64,000 nucleotides of DNA from Ficedula albicollis (GCF_000247815.1 NC_021677.1:11640803-11704802), one strand, 5' to 3'. Shown: positions 38,772-52,547, counted from the first letter of the stretch. Notes: a model not told the origin generated them from the sequence alone. A program made the numbers and translations.

Positions 38772-41700
38772 AAGGTGCACCTCCCTATCCCTGGTGCTAC
38801 ACTGGAGACACAGAGCCACAATATTTAAAAGCAAATTAGAAAATACCTTTTTATTAAATGTGACTGCAGAAAGTGCCGGGAAGGAATGTGTTAATGACTG
38901 GTGATTGAATGCAGTGGTTTGCAAGCTCTAAGCAGCTTTAGTGTCTCCTACCACAGCCCTGATTTAAAATTCATAAATGCTAATCCTCCATAATTTACGG
39001 TTTAAAAAGCAGCCCCACTCACAGGCCCTGTGGCTACAGCTCTGTCAGAGTAATTATGCCGCCAAGCTGAAATTGGACTACTAACTGAGATATTAAACAG
39101 GGTAGGAAATCCTCTTCCCTGGCAGCCTACCCAATTATTCCAAATAAGCAAACAGATTAGTGAGTAATTTTCCAGTTAAATCTGGTGATTGGTGCCAGAA
39201 TTGTATGTTAAATATTCAGAAGTAAATAGATTAAAGATGAAATGTCCCCTTTTCTCAAGCTTAATTTAGTGTGTATATTAAAACTTTTTTAGGGGGGAAA
39301 AAGAATCTCCATTGAAGTGCAATACATTTGCTTTGAAAACAGAACCTTTCCTGGCTTGTTTGCACTTGGGGCAGTGCGTTCATTAGCTGGGGCACGTTGT
39401 GCCCAGGGAACCTTGTGCCACATTAGCCACAGTATCAGTCCTGCTGTTCCTTTATCCCTCACCTTGGAGGAGCCCTCCTGGGTGGCAGAGCTGTGACACA
39501 GCACTGCTGGGGACCGTGGGGACAGATTCCCACCAGGAGTGGGCACACAGGGCGCTGCCCATCCCTGCCGGCAGGGCAGGAGAGGAGTTGTGGAATTAAC
39601 AGTAAATATGGGCATCTCCCATTCACTCTGAGCCTGTTTCTAAACTCAGCTTGAATTTCCCCCACTGGTCCACCCAGGCTGACTTTTATTTTTTTTTTTT
39701 TACCTTTCCAAACACTCCTTGTAATACAATGTTTGGCTGGGACACAAAGTAGAGGGAAGATGGGGGCAAAAGGAAGGAAAACATGGACTGAATGCCCAAC
39801 ACACACAACTCCTATACACGCAGGCAGGGGGGATGTGGGGCAGCTCAGCTGGAGCAGTCCAGGAACACAAGCAGTAGCTCTGTCCCTCTGCTGCCCCACA
39901 CCACAGGTATGGTCACCTCAAGGGGCTGAGCCCTAACTAGAGAGTCAGGCAGCCTTCAGCAGCTGAAGGGAGCTGCTCTGGAGAAGCTGAGCTGACACCT
40001 GCAGCGCTCCAGAAACTGGCTGAGGCTTGTGGCACCTCTCCCCAGAAAGGCTGGCATGGTAGCTCTGCACAGACCCTGGCTGGTTGCTGCTGCAGGGACT
40101 GTGATGGGCAGACCTGGGAAGGCCAGGTGGTGCAAGCTGCATTTTTTCATCCAAAATTCTTTCTCAAAGTGAGTCTGAATTTTCTCAAAGTGAGTAAGAA
40201 TTTTTGCCTTCGTGGATTAAAGCAAGGACTTGGATTGCTGGAAACACACATGCACGTTTCAATATGCAAGAGCACTAAAGGGAAGGAATTGTTTTAGCAC
40301 CTGGTGGAATTTGCTTTGAAGTTGTTTCAAGGATCTCAAACACTAGGAACAATGCTTTATGCATATGTTTCTAGTGGGTTTTCTTTCCAGTTGCTGAAAG
40401 CTGGTTGTGCTGAGGAAGTGAACAGTCCTCTTAGCTGGCAAGTGAAGTGCAAGGAGCAGCACCTGCTTATCAGGAGGTTGAGGTACAGTAGCCCTGGGGT
40501 CGAAGATCTTCAGACCCTCTGTGTTAGTTACAACTTGGTCTCTTGGGCAGCTGAGAGGACCAGATCAGTCTTAGGTCTGAGCAGAACATTTTCTATGTTT
40601 TAAGTCCTAGTGCATTGTCTAGAGTGAGTAATGCAGAGTTTTTATGGACTTGCCAGCGTTGACTGCCTTGCAATACAGGAGGTACATAATCTCCATCCTT
40701 CCTGAGGAATTCCAGGGCTTGGTGATGGGACTGGGTCCCTGAGTAGAATAACTCGAAAAGCCAGCAGATGTTAGGCTTGGCAGGGGATTTAGATCAGCCC
40801 CTCTCATACCTGGGCACAGTGGGCTGAAGGAGGCAGAAACTTCCCAGCCATTGGCCCACGGATTTGCTTTTCCACTGGGAAGTGCAAGAGCTGCAAGTAG
40901 GTAACGCTGAACACATGCCTAGAAAGGATTAGCTGAACTCCTGCACATCCCAGAGGCTTTTCCTTCTGCTGCATCCTCCCTGGTGAGGCTTTTTCACCTC
41001 AGCCCTCTGCTGGAATGTGCCTTAAAGGCATAATCAAGCTCATAAAAATTAAGTGGTGTGCAATCGTCAAAACAAAACAAAAGGACCCTAACTAAATTTT
41101 ATTCAATAAGTTCTCTAGAATCAATCTATTTGTGTTTTTATTAAAGTGAGAACTCTCAGCATAGTTTCCCTTTCTGTGTTTCACAGGGCTGTAGGGGCTT
41201 TTGTTAAGGTTTGGGTTTTTTCCACACCACTACACACGACGACATTTTGGCTTTGAATTGAGAAGAGTTAAAGTCGAAACTACAATTATTATTTTATTTT
41301 TAGCTTGTGAACATCCTCTGGATCAAATCTAAAGGCTTACCTGTTCAAAGCTGGAATGGATTGATGAATGTGAAGGGATCCAGGATGAGGAGAGAGCATG
41401 AGTTACATGACACTAGTTTCCTAGTGATGCAGGATTTCTACCTCTCTGATAAATTCACTCAGTAGCACTAAAGATGTGTTTTCTTGATTATTCTTATACA
41501 AATGCAACAAAATGGGAGAATTTGTGGCATCCTGCCTGCACAGATCCTTTCCACACACTCTCACTGCCAGGATGCTGATGGTTCAGCATGAGCTGATCTT
41601 CAGACCTTCCCTGTGCTGAGGGAGGGTCGTGAGTGTTACTGCTTCAAAGTGCTCCAAATGTCAGTGCATTCCAAGTATCTCATGTCAGTCTGCTGCCCTG

Positions 41701-42395
41701 TCCCTCTAACCCAGGGATTTCACAGTTTTTCTGATAGAAGTCACTTGAAGGATGCCATTCTCAGGCAGGTTTGTCAGTTGGGTCCTTCTCAGCAGAAGCC
41801 ACGTGAGTGTCCCACACAGTAAAACAAAATGTTTCCAGCTGGCTCCTGATTCTTTAAAATCCTCTCTGGATGTATATTGGTTTCAACTTGCCTGTTAGAT
41901 CTTTGGGTTTATGTACATTTGGTTAATCATTCTAAGGTTGTGAAAGGCCACCATATGGGAGCTAGAAAGTGAATGTGAAGGAGAGGGCTGGACACAAAAC
42001 TTGGCATGATGGAATAGGTCAAGTATCCGTTCACCAACTGTAGTTTCTATTCCTGCCTCTGTAGGTGGCACTTTCTGAAGACTCTGAGCAATCTGGATTC
42101 ATCTTACTGGTTTTGCCCATTTTATTCACTTAGCATTTAGTGAGTGAAGAGTTTATTATTAATCCCTGTTTTTGTTTATTCTTGATTCTCAGAAGCACAG
42201 TGTTTGGTGTCTGTAACCAGTGAATTCTCTGTAGTAAAAACACTGCTATTTGTGTCCTTAGAGTTGCCTATATACACTCCTTTTTTAAAAAAAAACTAAA
42301 ATCTTTCTCATATGCTTCCTCAATGATATCCTGCTACAGTGAGTTCCAAAGGTTAATTATATGTTTTGCTCAAAGCTACTTCACTAACAGGGTCC
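38772..42395. other. Unique non-coding sequence
   Basis: No gene is recognised. A complex, AT-rich block at about 38960-39260 contains several homeodomain-like TAATTA/TAATTT words and is a possible conserved non-coding element. A ~21-bp direct repeat (tttctcaaagtgagt) occurs near 40160-40200. Confidence 0.45.
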
Positions 42396-42630
42396 TCAGG
42401 ATGAGGGTTGCTGACCCTTTTAAGCCAGTGAACTGAACAACCCACTGAGGCAGTTGGCTTGTGGGTGGCTATTTGTCTTTCTTGGTTCCTTTTCATCAGG
42501 GCAACCTTCCTGTCAGGATGAGGGTTGCTGACCCTTTTAAGCCAGTGAACTGAAGCAAACAGCAAGGCAGTTGGCTTGTGGGTGGCTATTTGTCTTTCTT
42601 GGTTCCTTTTCATCAGGGCAACCTTCCTGA
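42396..42630. repeat. 117-bp direct repeat, two copies
   Basis: Bases 42396-42512 are repeated from 42513 with a small replaced patch in the middle (caacccactgagg versus agcaaacagcaagg). The rest is nearly identical. The replaced patch argues that two real copies have had time to diverge, or that two haplotypes have been joined. Confidence 0.95.
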
Positions 42631-43599
42631 GCCAAGCTTCCCCTTAAGAAGGTGACCAGAGACAGTCTCTGCTGGCATCATGGGAACAGAGATGAAGGCG
42701 GTGCTTTCATTCGTGATTACCCTAAGTGTCAGCATTTTGGTTTTGAGAAGAGATTGCGCCACAATCACCTTTTCCCACTGCTGAGGACCCCTCTGGTTGT
42801 CCCCTGGAGAGGTTGTACAGTCCTGCCCTGGGTGGGCTCAGCTGAGGTTCAGGAATGGCTGGGGGGCAGGCCTGAACTCCATATGGCCAGTCCACTAATA
42901 CATGCCCTCTTTGCTGTGTTTTCTAAATGTGAATGGTAGTAGAAATAATTTTGGAAACTTGGAATAGGATGCCATGAAAAAGTGCTCCTTAAAGGAATGA
43001 AGAGCATGTAATTTAATCTGTGTTTGTACATCTTAAATCCCTGCTATCTTACGTATTTTATGTATCTGTTTCCCTGAAGAAAGCAGGTAAGGGCATCCAG
43101 TGCTTCAGCAGTGACGGTGAACCTGAAATGGAAGACGTGGCTGTAAATAAAATACAGGTGGCCAGGACACACTCTCATTAGCTAGGGTGTGCCGGTGGCA
43201 CCGAGAGGGTTTTAAGGAGCCTTCAGGAGGTGGGATCAGCAAGGGTTTCCACTCCCTCTGGTGACATCACCTGGATGCAAAGACAGCTCAGACCTCGTGG
43301 CACACGTGGTGTGTGCAAGAGTGCAAATTTTACACTTTTACACTGGTGGTTACAGGAGAAACAGAAAAAGGTTTCTGGAACAGCTTTTTTGAACGTGTGG
43401 CCTGTCACAGCCAGGCTCTCTTTCCCACATACATGATGTAAAAGATCATTCAAGAGATGAACTGATGTTCATCACACTGAAGAGGCCAGCTTCTTATTTC
43501 TCCTTGAAATAGTCCTCTGGAGCACTGTTGTGTCCAAAGGCTGATGAGGACAGGTTCCAGGCTCATATCTCTCCCCTTTAAGAAATCCTACTGTCCACC
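42631..43599. other. Unique non-coding sequence
   Basis: No gene or known repeat is recognised between the 117-bp repeat and the possible old LINE fragment. Open frames of up to 95 codons have no domain features. Confidence 0.45.
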
Positions 43600-43780
43600 C
43601 AGGAAAAGAAACCAACTGGTAGTTCTCAATTACTGCATAAAATTTATAAGGAGAGATGATATCTCTTAAATAACTGGGTCCCAGACCATTTAAGGCACTA
43701 CAGACTTCAATCAGTGCTTTGAAATGTATCTATAAGCAAATAGAGCCAGGAGTGTTTTGTGCTATTAGGCCACTTCAGCA
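43600..43780 (+). mobile_element. Possible ancient L3/CR1-like LINE remnant
   Basis: The stretch ctgggtcccagaccatttaa, then ggcactacagacttcaatca, then gtgctttgaaa...gcaaatagagccagg recalls the 3' region of old L3/CR1-related elements. There, a 'ggcttta...agcaccttgaattg...gggagccag' pattern is typical. It is strongly diverged and the call rests on remembered pattern only. Confidence 0.3.
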
Positions 43781-46700
43781 AATCACTTAAGCATTACTTA
43801 ACACATGCTAAGTCTACTGCACCCAAGGCAAACTCTGGATATGATAAACTCTTTGTCCATAAAATGTCCCCCTCTGGATAGTGCAGCACCACTTTATGGC
43901 TGAGGGTGATTGTGTGTCTGTCTGTCTCAATGGGAAAAGAAACCTGGCAGTAGAGAAGTTGTGCTGTACCTGTATTGTTTGTGAGATTGGTCTGCTAAGT
44001 GCATAAATCTTAAAGGAGAGAATTTTGTAATATACAGTATAACAATTGGCAAGTGTTGTACATTTATTTTCACAAGTGAGGGAGTGACCCATAACTCACA
44101 TCCATCACAGGGTATGAAAGCACAGCTCAGTGCAGTACAGCAAGCAAGGAAATCATTCATACACGGGATGTTATTCACTCCAACCTTTCCCCTTTTCTGA
44201 AAGCAGTCAGGATCTATATGTCTACTGCTGCATGCTCTGTGTGCTGGCATAGATGTATGATGGCATCACAAAAACTGGAAGGGGAAGAAATGAGATAGGA
44301 ACAGAAAGGGGTGTGGGCAAATGTTGTCTGAGCTGATAGAAATTTAAGTGGTCAGGCTTGTCAAGGAGAAGGAAAACTGCAGGGCTGGAGAGTGACTGAG
44401 ATTACAAGTGACTTTTGGAGAAATGGGAGCTGAGATAATACCTCTCAGTTCAAAAAACATGGGTGATGGCACAGGGTGAGCATGGGAGGACTGGAAATTA
44501 AAACAGTACATAAAAAGGAAATGTATTTGATGTAAGGACAACAAAATATGTATCATCCTTTCAGTTCTGGTCTGGTTCCTCTGTCATTATTCCCAAATTT
44601 AATGCTGTACTTCTCAACAGGATCTGTATCCTATGGCAATTTCTTTGAAAAATCCCCCTCACAAAATGGCCAGAGAAGCTAAAGAGAATCATTAATATTG
44701 GGACTCCATCAGTTCTTGGCACCTGCCTGCTTTCAGCAGGCTTGCATACCCACTGTGCACTCTGCAGAAAGTCTGTGTCTTGTCCTCCGTGCTGTGGGAA
44801 AGGTAAAATTAGCTTTAATTAGTTGTATACTGACCACACCACGCTACCACAGAGTAGCTGTGGTCTGACACTTCTTTGCTAGAAAAAGTGCCCAGCAAGA
44901 TGAGCTCTGTCCCAAATTTCCTGAACAAGCAGGAGAGGCAAAGGAGAGGGAATGGTTATTTCCCATGTGGAATGATTTCACGAGTTTGCCAAGGGACACA
45001 GAGGAATCATGTGTTAGAAGGAAGAAATGTCTCTGGACTTCCCAAACCCCAATTTAGCAGCACAGCTGTGAGACACATTTCCTCTGTACTCGCATCCAGT
45101 TGCAGCAGGGTTGCCATTCCCTGGTTTATACCTGGAGAGATGGTTTGGGAGATCCCCTGGGAGATGGAGGAAGAGAAGGCTGCAAGTTCAGGCAGCTTAA
45201 GCAAGAGAGAAAAAGTTTCTTGGTAGACAAGTTGAGAGCTGCTGGCTTGCTTTTAAGAGTAATCACTCTGCAGCTTCTGACAGGGCTTAGTTCTAGGCTT
45301 CACTCTCCACTCAGGTCCTAGCCTGTGGCACATGTTACAGGTAATAACCCAGCACAGCTCAGACACAAGAGATCTCGTGTGCCACACAGTAGGAGCCCAA
45401 ATATTCCTGACCTTGATGCTGAGGCAATTTTTTTCCCTCAGGGCCAGCTTCCTTTGCAGGGAGTGTAACCCTTTTGTCATCTGCACCGTGCTCCCCTTTG
45501 TCATTGCACTGCTGGACTCACATCCTTGAACTTAGAACACAAAAACCCCTCTGGTTTTTTAACTGATGGTTTGTTTGTTTTTCCTCTTTGGTCGATGCTG
45601 GGATCAGTGATGTCAACTTGTTCTATTTGCTTTGACAGGAAAATGTTTTCAGAGTTCATTAGGATGGCATCAATTCTAACATTTGGCACATGAACATTTG
45701 ATGACCTTCATGTGGGGGAAGAAATATGTAGGCAAAACTTCCATTAGTTTGAAAAAACACTTCCACTCCACACCATTCCAATGCCTGAGCTGCAGCTTCA
45801 ACCAGAAGTTTTGTGCAGCCCCTGTTTGTGATCTGCCAGTGGGCTCCCATCATGAGACTGGAGCTGTTTGGAAGTCTGGGCTGAGGCTGCAGCTGGATGC
45901 AGCTCTGCACTCACCTGTGAGGCAGGTGCTGCCAGCAGCCAGGCTCCTTGCTTCTGTTTGGCTCAGCTGGTGGAGTCAGTCCAATGGAAAGGCAAGGCAT
46001 CCCATACCTCCAAATCCACAATTTTCCTGGAGCTTTCCTGATAGCTCCCCTCAACGAGATGATTTCATTTGGCCACTTTGGGCTCATTTTCACCAATTAC
46101 AGGGCTCATTAAAAGAGCTGGACTGACTGGCATTGCAGCTAATCCACAGAAAAGGAATAGCAGGTTGGCTCTTCCCTCCTCGGGGCCACCTGCCCTATGC
46201 TCACAGAGTCTCTGAGTGGGAGGGAAGGAAAATGCTCCTGGCCTTAGCTAACAGTGAGGAGCCAAAAAATAAAAAGAACTTCTGCAGTGAAGAAACCTCT
46301 TCAATAGTGTCTGGCCTGAGCCCACCAGATTATTCTCACTGACCACCACAAGAGTGGCTGATAGCCCCTGATTGCTGTCAGCCAATGGGTTTAGCAAAGA
46401 CCTGGTGGGAAGTGAGAGCCCATTTTTTGGCCATCATTTATCCTTTGAGCCTTCCCACTGCCTTACAGCTGTGTAAGTCTTGCCAAACAGTTCTGCTTTT
46501 CCGAGTGCCTGTCTCCAGCCCTTTCTTCTGACCTATCTTAGCTCTTATTTCCCTTTCTTTTAGGACTCACTGTGTCTTTATGTTTTTCTCTCATATCCTG
46601 TAATCAAGTGAAAGGTGTCTCTGTGGACAGAGGGGATTTGTACTCAGCCTTTGTTTGCTCTTTCCTGATAGTGCTGCCTGCTGTAAGAAAAGCCAAGTGC

Positions 46701-49700
46701 TGCCCATATGTTGCTGTGCTCCCCTAAATTACAGAGGGTGAACATTTATGGCTGCTCTCACCGTTGCTTTCTCCATACTTTTCTAAATGATACGTTTTCA
46801 CAAGCAATTACTGAGATAGGCAGTCAGGACTGGTTTTTGAGGTGTGCCACTTAGTGGCCTACACATAAAAATGGGAGACAGGAGGAGGAGGAGGATGGCA
46901 GAGGCTTAATACCATGCCTTGCTTAAGAGAATGTCCTTCAGGTGAGCAGAACCCTGCACCTTGTAAAAGTATGACTTTAATTTTGCCTTTCAAATATGAA
47001 CTAAGCAGGGCTGTCAACACATACTGCGTTCTCCCCTGTCAAACCATTTCACTTAGCCTGTCAGCTGTAAACAGCTTAAGAGGCATGTCATTCCAGCATT
47101 ATTATAGCACTTTTAGATTTGGTTTTAGATTGGCTCTGTATCTGCTCCTGCAAAAGGTGTAGATACAGAGATGACATGGGTTATTTATTGTGTTACTGCA
47201 AAATGCTCCTTGCTGTTTTGTGGTAAGCACTGAGTAACTCCACTTCAAATAATGGGCACTGTGGGGTAATAATCCTGTAGTGCCATGGTAATACCATTGC
47301 CATACTTTGTCACATCAGTTGTGTCAGAGCAGCAGAGTGCTTTCTTCACTGAGGGTGTCTATGCCCTTGCACTTCATTTGAAGTTTCTTGCTTTTTTTCC
47401 CCCCAGGAGATCAGGGAAGCAGAATTAAGACATGTGGGAAAAGAGCTCTGATCAACAGACTCTGTACTTTTGGTTTTTTTTCAAAAAGTTGCTTTACATA
47501 TTCAAATAAACAGTATTTAAGCTGTTGATGACAGCTTAACTACTTCATCCCAGAAGGTTTTGACAAGTGATTTTCAACGTTTTGGTTTCTCAGGATTTTG
47601 ATAACCCCCCAAAAAGGATTTATATGTCACATGTTTAATTTATTTGAGATGCATGTATTATGTTGCAAAAGCAGTAAGGAGGGAGTTAAAGGACAGGATG
47701 AAACACTCCATATTTATGATCATCAGCTTCTTCACTGTGTCATTATAAGAGAATTTCTCCCCAGAAATGCATGATTTTCTGGCTGTGTACATTCCACAGC
47801 ATTGCCATCAGAAATAACACAAATGTGTAAACTGATCTTCACTTTAATACCTAACTGGAGCGCAGACCAAATGTTTCAAGCAAAGTTTGTTTCATCTTTG
47901 TTTTGGGAATTAGGTGTTGCAAAATTTTGGATTGCTTCTTTTTCTCTGCATGCATTAAAGCACAAAAAAGTATGGGATACACCCTGTAGCTTCCTGGGCT
48001 CTTGAACAAGAAGTTGGGGAAAAAAAACACAAGGAGAGAATTGCTTTTGTGAAGCTCCTAGGCTGAGTAATATATTTTGCTCAAAAAAAGGTTCATATTT
48101 CAACATCACACCTCAAAACTTTTTGAATATCTGTTTATTGGTACTTGTGTCTTGAGCGCTTGATAGAACTAGAATCACTGAAATTTAGAATATTAGAATT
48201 AAGCATATTAGAAGTATTGAAAAATCCTCCTGTAACTTATTCGGCACTCAGGATATTACTATCCTTTTTCTACATCAGAATGCCACTTACTTTGTGTTGT
48301 AAAAGAGTTGTTTCCATCAGTTCTAGACAGCATATGTCCTTAATAAAATAGAAGGAGCTATTTTATTTTACTAATTCTGATGTCAAGTTAAAACATGTCA
48401 GTATAAATTCTTATTTTATAGTAATGCTGTATAGGTACAATGGAAACCTCATGAATTCAAAACAAAATTTGACATTTGGTATTTCCCAAAGCTGATTTTT
48501 TTTTTTTTCCTCCTAAATAAGTGGCATTTTAAGTATTTTTCACAAAAATTCCCTGAAACCCCCTCCCCCCAAAAAAAAAGAAAAAAAAAAAAAACAAACC
48601 AAAATCCCAAACCAAACCCAAAAGTTGTAGAGGTTTCATCTAATTGTGAATTTGTGCTTTCTGAGTATTAAAATGTTCTCCAAATTGAAAACTCTAATTT
48701 CAGTTAATCAAAGTGCTGACAGTGGAGATCATAGGTGGCTTTTCAGACATTCCAGGGTCAGAGACCTTGGCCAGACAGTCAGGTGTGATTTGCTTAATCC
48801 AGCCCTAGCTGCTGCAACTTTCCTCTGATGCTGGACAAGCAGCATCTTTCTGATAATGTGGGAGTTTTAGCAAGTGTATAGCACCAGAATAAATAGTCTT
48901 TAATTTGGCAGGTTACAGTGTTATCTGCATCCTGCTGCTTTGGGGAGGTGGAAGATATGAGCAGGCACCTCTTGTTTGGTTTCCCCCTAATGGAAAGGGG
49001 AAAATGGAGGAGACCTGACAGCTCTGGACAGTGAGGGGGAGATGGAGTTGACTGTGTCAGGAAAAAAAATAGCCTCTTCTGCAAGAATGAGGGGCTAGGA
49101 AGACAAAAAATAAGCATTTTCAATATCTTACAAACAAAGTTATCTGCCAAAAGGGCAAGATAATTATCCTAATGTGATTTTTGACCAAGATAAATTCACA
49201 TTATTTTATAAACTGGGTACCAATTTGAATCTCATGCAAAACCTAGAAATAAATCTAAAAAATATGATAATGCAATAAAATTGAAATTATTAGCAGTCCA
49301 AGTGGCATACTTGAGGCAGTAAAACCTTTTAAGTTCCAATGGAAAATAGGCTGGTAAACCTGGAGTAAGTTACTCCACTTTAATCGCTTGATAAATAGCT
49401 ACAATGTTTGGAAGAATTGATAGTGTCATTACAGCAACATCCCTTTTTGCAAACAGCCTGGTGCTGATTTGATTCTAATTGCTGCCAGAGGAGCAGTATT
49501 AAAGAAGTGCTGCTCCAGCAGTGTAACCTGTGGGGTGAGCAGGAGATGAAATGAGCTGCCTGGAAATGAAGGGAGCCCAGGTTTTTCAAAGGCATGGATT
49601 CCAATTCTGGGGGTGATGGAGGAGGGCTGGGTAAATTCAGTGCTGGGAGAAAAGGCTTAACGAAGAGAAAAGTGTGAAGGAGACAAAACAGGCTCCACTG

Positions 49701-52119
49701 AGCACACAGAATAGCAGGAAAACAGTGGGAGAAACTGAGAGGTTTGAACGTGAACCTGTGTTTGATTTCTCGTCACAAAGGGTTCTCCTGCTGGGCCAGT
49801 GTGGCCCTGCTACCAAACTGCAGCTCTGCCCTCCCTGGTTTCAGCCACCAAAGACCTAGTTTTTAATCCATTCTTTATAATTACAGCATCTTTGCATACC
49901 TGTGGGACCTGCATCCACCTTTTGCCCATGAATGCACCAAAAAAATTAAGATTGCTTTTGCATCGGTAGCAATTCTCAGTTTTTGCACTGCAAATCCTGG
50001 ATTTTACCCTTCTTGAGTATGGAGTAGGTATCAGCATTGCACTGATGGCTGCTATGATGGTTGAGGGCAATAAATTTACATTTATTTGGAAAAAATACCT
50101 AGAACACATGCTTCTAGGCTGGGTCTTCTTCCAAAAAACTAACAAGAAGTCATCTTATTTTGGGAATGGTAGGAAGAAAAGCAGGGCTCCATAAGGAGAG
50201 AAGAGGAGGAACATGTTTAATAGTTCTGTCATGTTAGCAACAAACCCCAGAATAAACAGAAATGCAAAGGGGAGAGGTATTTATCTTTTTAAACAAATCA
50301 TGTGATAAGCTTCTCCCATAGATTAGGGACTAAGTGAAATATGTAAAATAGCATATTGAAGAAAAAATTGCTTCAAGTGGGACTGGATGGCTCAAGAGAT
50401 TAGTGATGGGATAATAGCTTTTCTCCATTTAAGTGGTAGACCAGTTCAAATCAATTCTAGGTCTCTAGGGACTGGAAGGTGTTGCTATCCTGTGACTCCT
50501 CCGCAGTTATTTGAAATGATTTTTTGGTCTCAATTCCATCCTTAGTTGGAAATTATCCAGAAAATTATCCCCAACCCAATCATCACTGAATTGCTTTGAG
50601 CTAACAGTTGTATCCTCCCCCTAAAGATGCACAGCCCTCAAAGTTGTGTGTGGGAATGGCAGCTGTTTTATTTAGCACCACATTGCTGGTCAGAAATATT
50701 TTGTCTCCTGTGGAAAGGACAGACTGCACAAAAGAAGAGACAACTTGGAATACGAGGCAATGTAAAAATCACACTTTAAATAAATGCCATGGTTAGTTGG
50801 TTTAATGAGGATTTCTTGGGAGGACAGGGCTACTTTTGGACACTTCCAGCTGCCCCTCACTCGCACCCAGAGCCTGCTTGTTTGCCTGCAGGTTTTGCCA
50901 CAGCTTTCCCCTGCACCCATGTAAATCACAGAGCAGGGACTCGACTTGGGAAACATCTCTTGGTCATAAGGAGCAACTGGGAAATTCAAACTGGTGGCGT
51001 GCCCTCCAGGTTTTTCTTGAAGCATCTGTTTAGTGTGTGAAGCTGGGCCAGTGAAGGGATGTCAGGGACATGCCAATGTATGGCAGCTCAGAATCTTGCC
51101 CATCAGTTTTATTCAGAAATATTATAACCACTAAAATAGCAGACATTGATTATTCTGCCTAATGGAAAGATTGAGCAAACAAGTAAGAAGCAATTCTCAC
51201 CAAGATGAGGATGATTTGGATCTTTTAGTGGCTATAACAGTAGGTCTAGTGAACCACAGCAGAATTCTTATTATTCAGTGTACCAAGGAAAAAAAGAGAC
51301 CTGGGGTTTTTAGAGAAGAATCTCAGCAGTTTTGTGTCTATAACTACTTGGGAAAAACAAATAGGATATTATGGCAATGTAAAGGAGTTGGAGAATTGAA
51401 ATCACATGGTTATAGCCACATTTTCTGTAAAACTGGTGCAATACAGAGTCACTTGCAGGAGAAATTTTCTTTTTGCCTTAACCCAGACAGCTCTAGGTTT
51501 AAGAACGCTTATCAGGGTGGAAGGCTAAAGGGGTTAAGGAAATAAGGCATGACAGAGGTGACCTATGGGAACTTTCATTATTATATGGAGCCTTGATGAA
51601 TGAAATGAGAGGAATTGCTCTCCATCATGAAAGGCTGAAATGTCGAGGGAGCAATCGCAAATTAATCTATTAAGAATAAGTAGGAGGCTGAACAGTGTGA
51701 CTCAAAAGGATGGAAATATATGGAATAAACTGCAGTGTAAAATCACAATGATTTCTAGACCCAGTCTTAAAGACATCCATCTATGATTTTTACAATGAAA
51801 CAGGGATTTCTTTATGTGTGTATATGAGAGGCAAAGTTCAAGCAGATTAAAGTGGTACCTCTCTTTTCAGGTACTCCCAGTATTCGTAATGGCCAGGCCT
51901 GAATGAGAAGTTGTGTTCTGATTTGTGTGGCTTTAACCAGAACGATGTCTCAGGGATTTTTCTGGGTTTTTTTCAAGGCATACAAATAAAATGCCTCACA
52001 GGCATTTTTCTGTGTCGTGGTTTCCCTGTTTTGCTGTGACATTTTTAACCTGAATTTAGTGTTTGTGAAAGGTACTATGTGATGACATTGTGTAACTGAA
52101 AGCCTCTTTTTATTGACAG
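43781..52119. other. Unique non-coding sequence
   Basis: No gene or RNA is recognised. It includes a C/A-rich low-complexity stretch at about 48560-48620, and a (GGA)n stretch near 46881-46895. The frames at 45683-46126 (147 codons) and 51162-51545 (127 codons) are the best-looking open frames here, but they have no recognisable domain, no flanking splice or promoter evidence, and are probably chance. Confidence 0.4.
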
Positions 52120-52214
52120 GTCATGAAAACTCAAGGCTGGAGAAATTTCTCAGTGTCAGACTGCAGAGGTGCACCCCCCACAGCCTGAAGGAACAACTTC
52201 CAGGAGGAAAAATG
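52120..52214 (+). other. Weak candidate 95-bp exon abutting an LTR
   Basis: The acceptor-like tctttttattgacag is followed by 95 bp open in one frame (HENSRLEKFLSVRLQRC, then TPHSLKEQLPGGKM). The donor-like aatg/gtaggt comes next, six bases before the LTR begins. The peptide is not recognised. The donor overlaps the LTR target-site duplication, so the match may be chance. Confidence 0.12.
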
Positions 52215-52215
52215 G

Positions 52216-52220
52216 TAGGT
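52216..52220. repeat. Target-site duplication, left copy (TAGGT)
   Basis: TAGGT here is repeated at 53807-53811, immediately outside the TG...CA ends of the LTR. A 5-bp duplication is usual for ERVL-type and some other retroviral integrases. Confidence 0.8.
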
Positions 52221-52407
52221 TGTGTTGGGTTGCAGTACAGGATGTGGCCAGAGATGTGTGTTCTGTCACCATCTGTTGAAGCCGGGTGGGGCAGTGACCC
52301 TTATCTCCGTGGGAGATATTATCTGCTCATGGGCCATCTTTAAACCAGCTGGGGCAATCATCTTTATCTTTTCCACAACCCACCCTCCCTCCTGGAAGAT
52401 ATCATCT

Positions 52408-52547
52408 GCTGCTGGCCCATTCAGTCCCACTGTATGACTGATAAAATTACATCATCCCACTGGGAGATGCTCCAGCCACGGGGAGGAGCCAGGCCTTTCC
52501 TACCTAGATTAAAAAATTGAGATTTTGGACAACAAGGTACCCTCTCT
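52408..52547. repeat. 140-bp block duplicated within the LTR, copy 1
   Basis: This block is repeated at 52984-53123 (offset 576) with one noted substitution (tgtatgactg versus tgtgtgactg). Beyond the block the two copies diverge at once: copy 1 goes to tcactggattccag, copy 2 to aagtattctatcacc. The two sides are therefore not a simple overlap of one sequence. Confidence 0.95.

Noticed and set aside
45683..46126. 147-codon frame
   Set aside because: No recognisable domain, it overlaps frames on the other strand, and it has no conserved motif.
50380..50520. tRNA-like T-loop word (ccagttcaaatc)
   Set aside because: No matching acceptor stem, D-arm or anticodon arm could be drawn around it.
51162..51545. 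127-codon frame with mixed, protein-like composition
   Set aside because: There is no recognised domain, no splice or promoter context, and in 64 kb of AT-moderate DNA a frame of this length is expected by chance.
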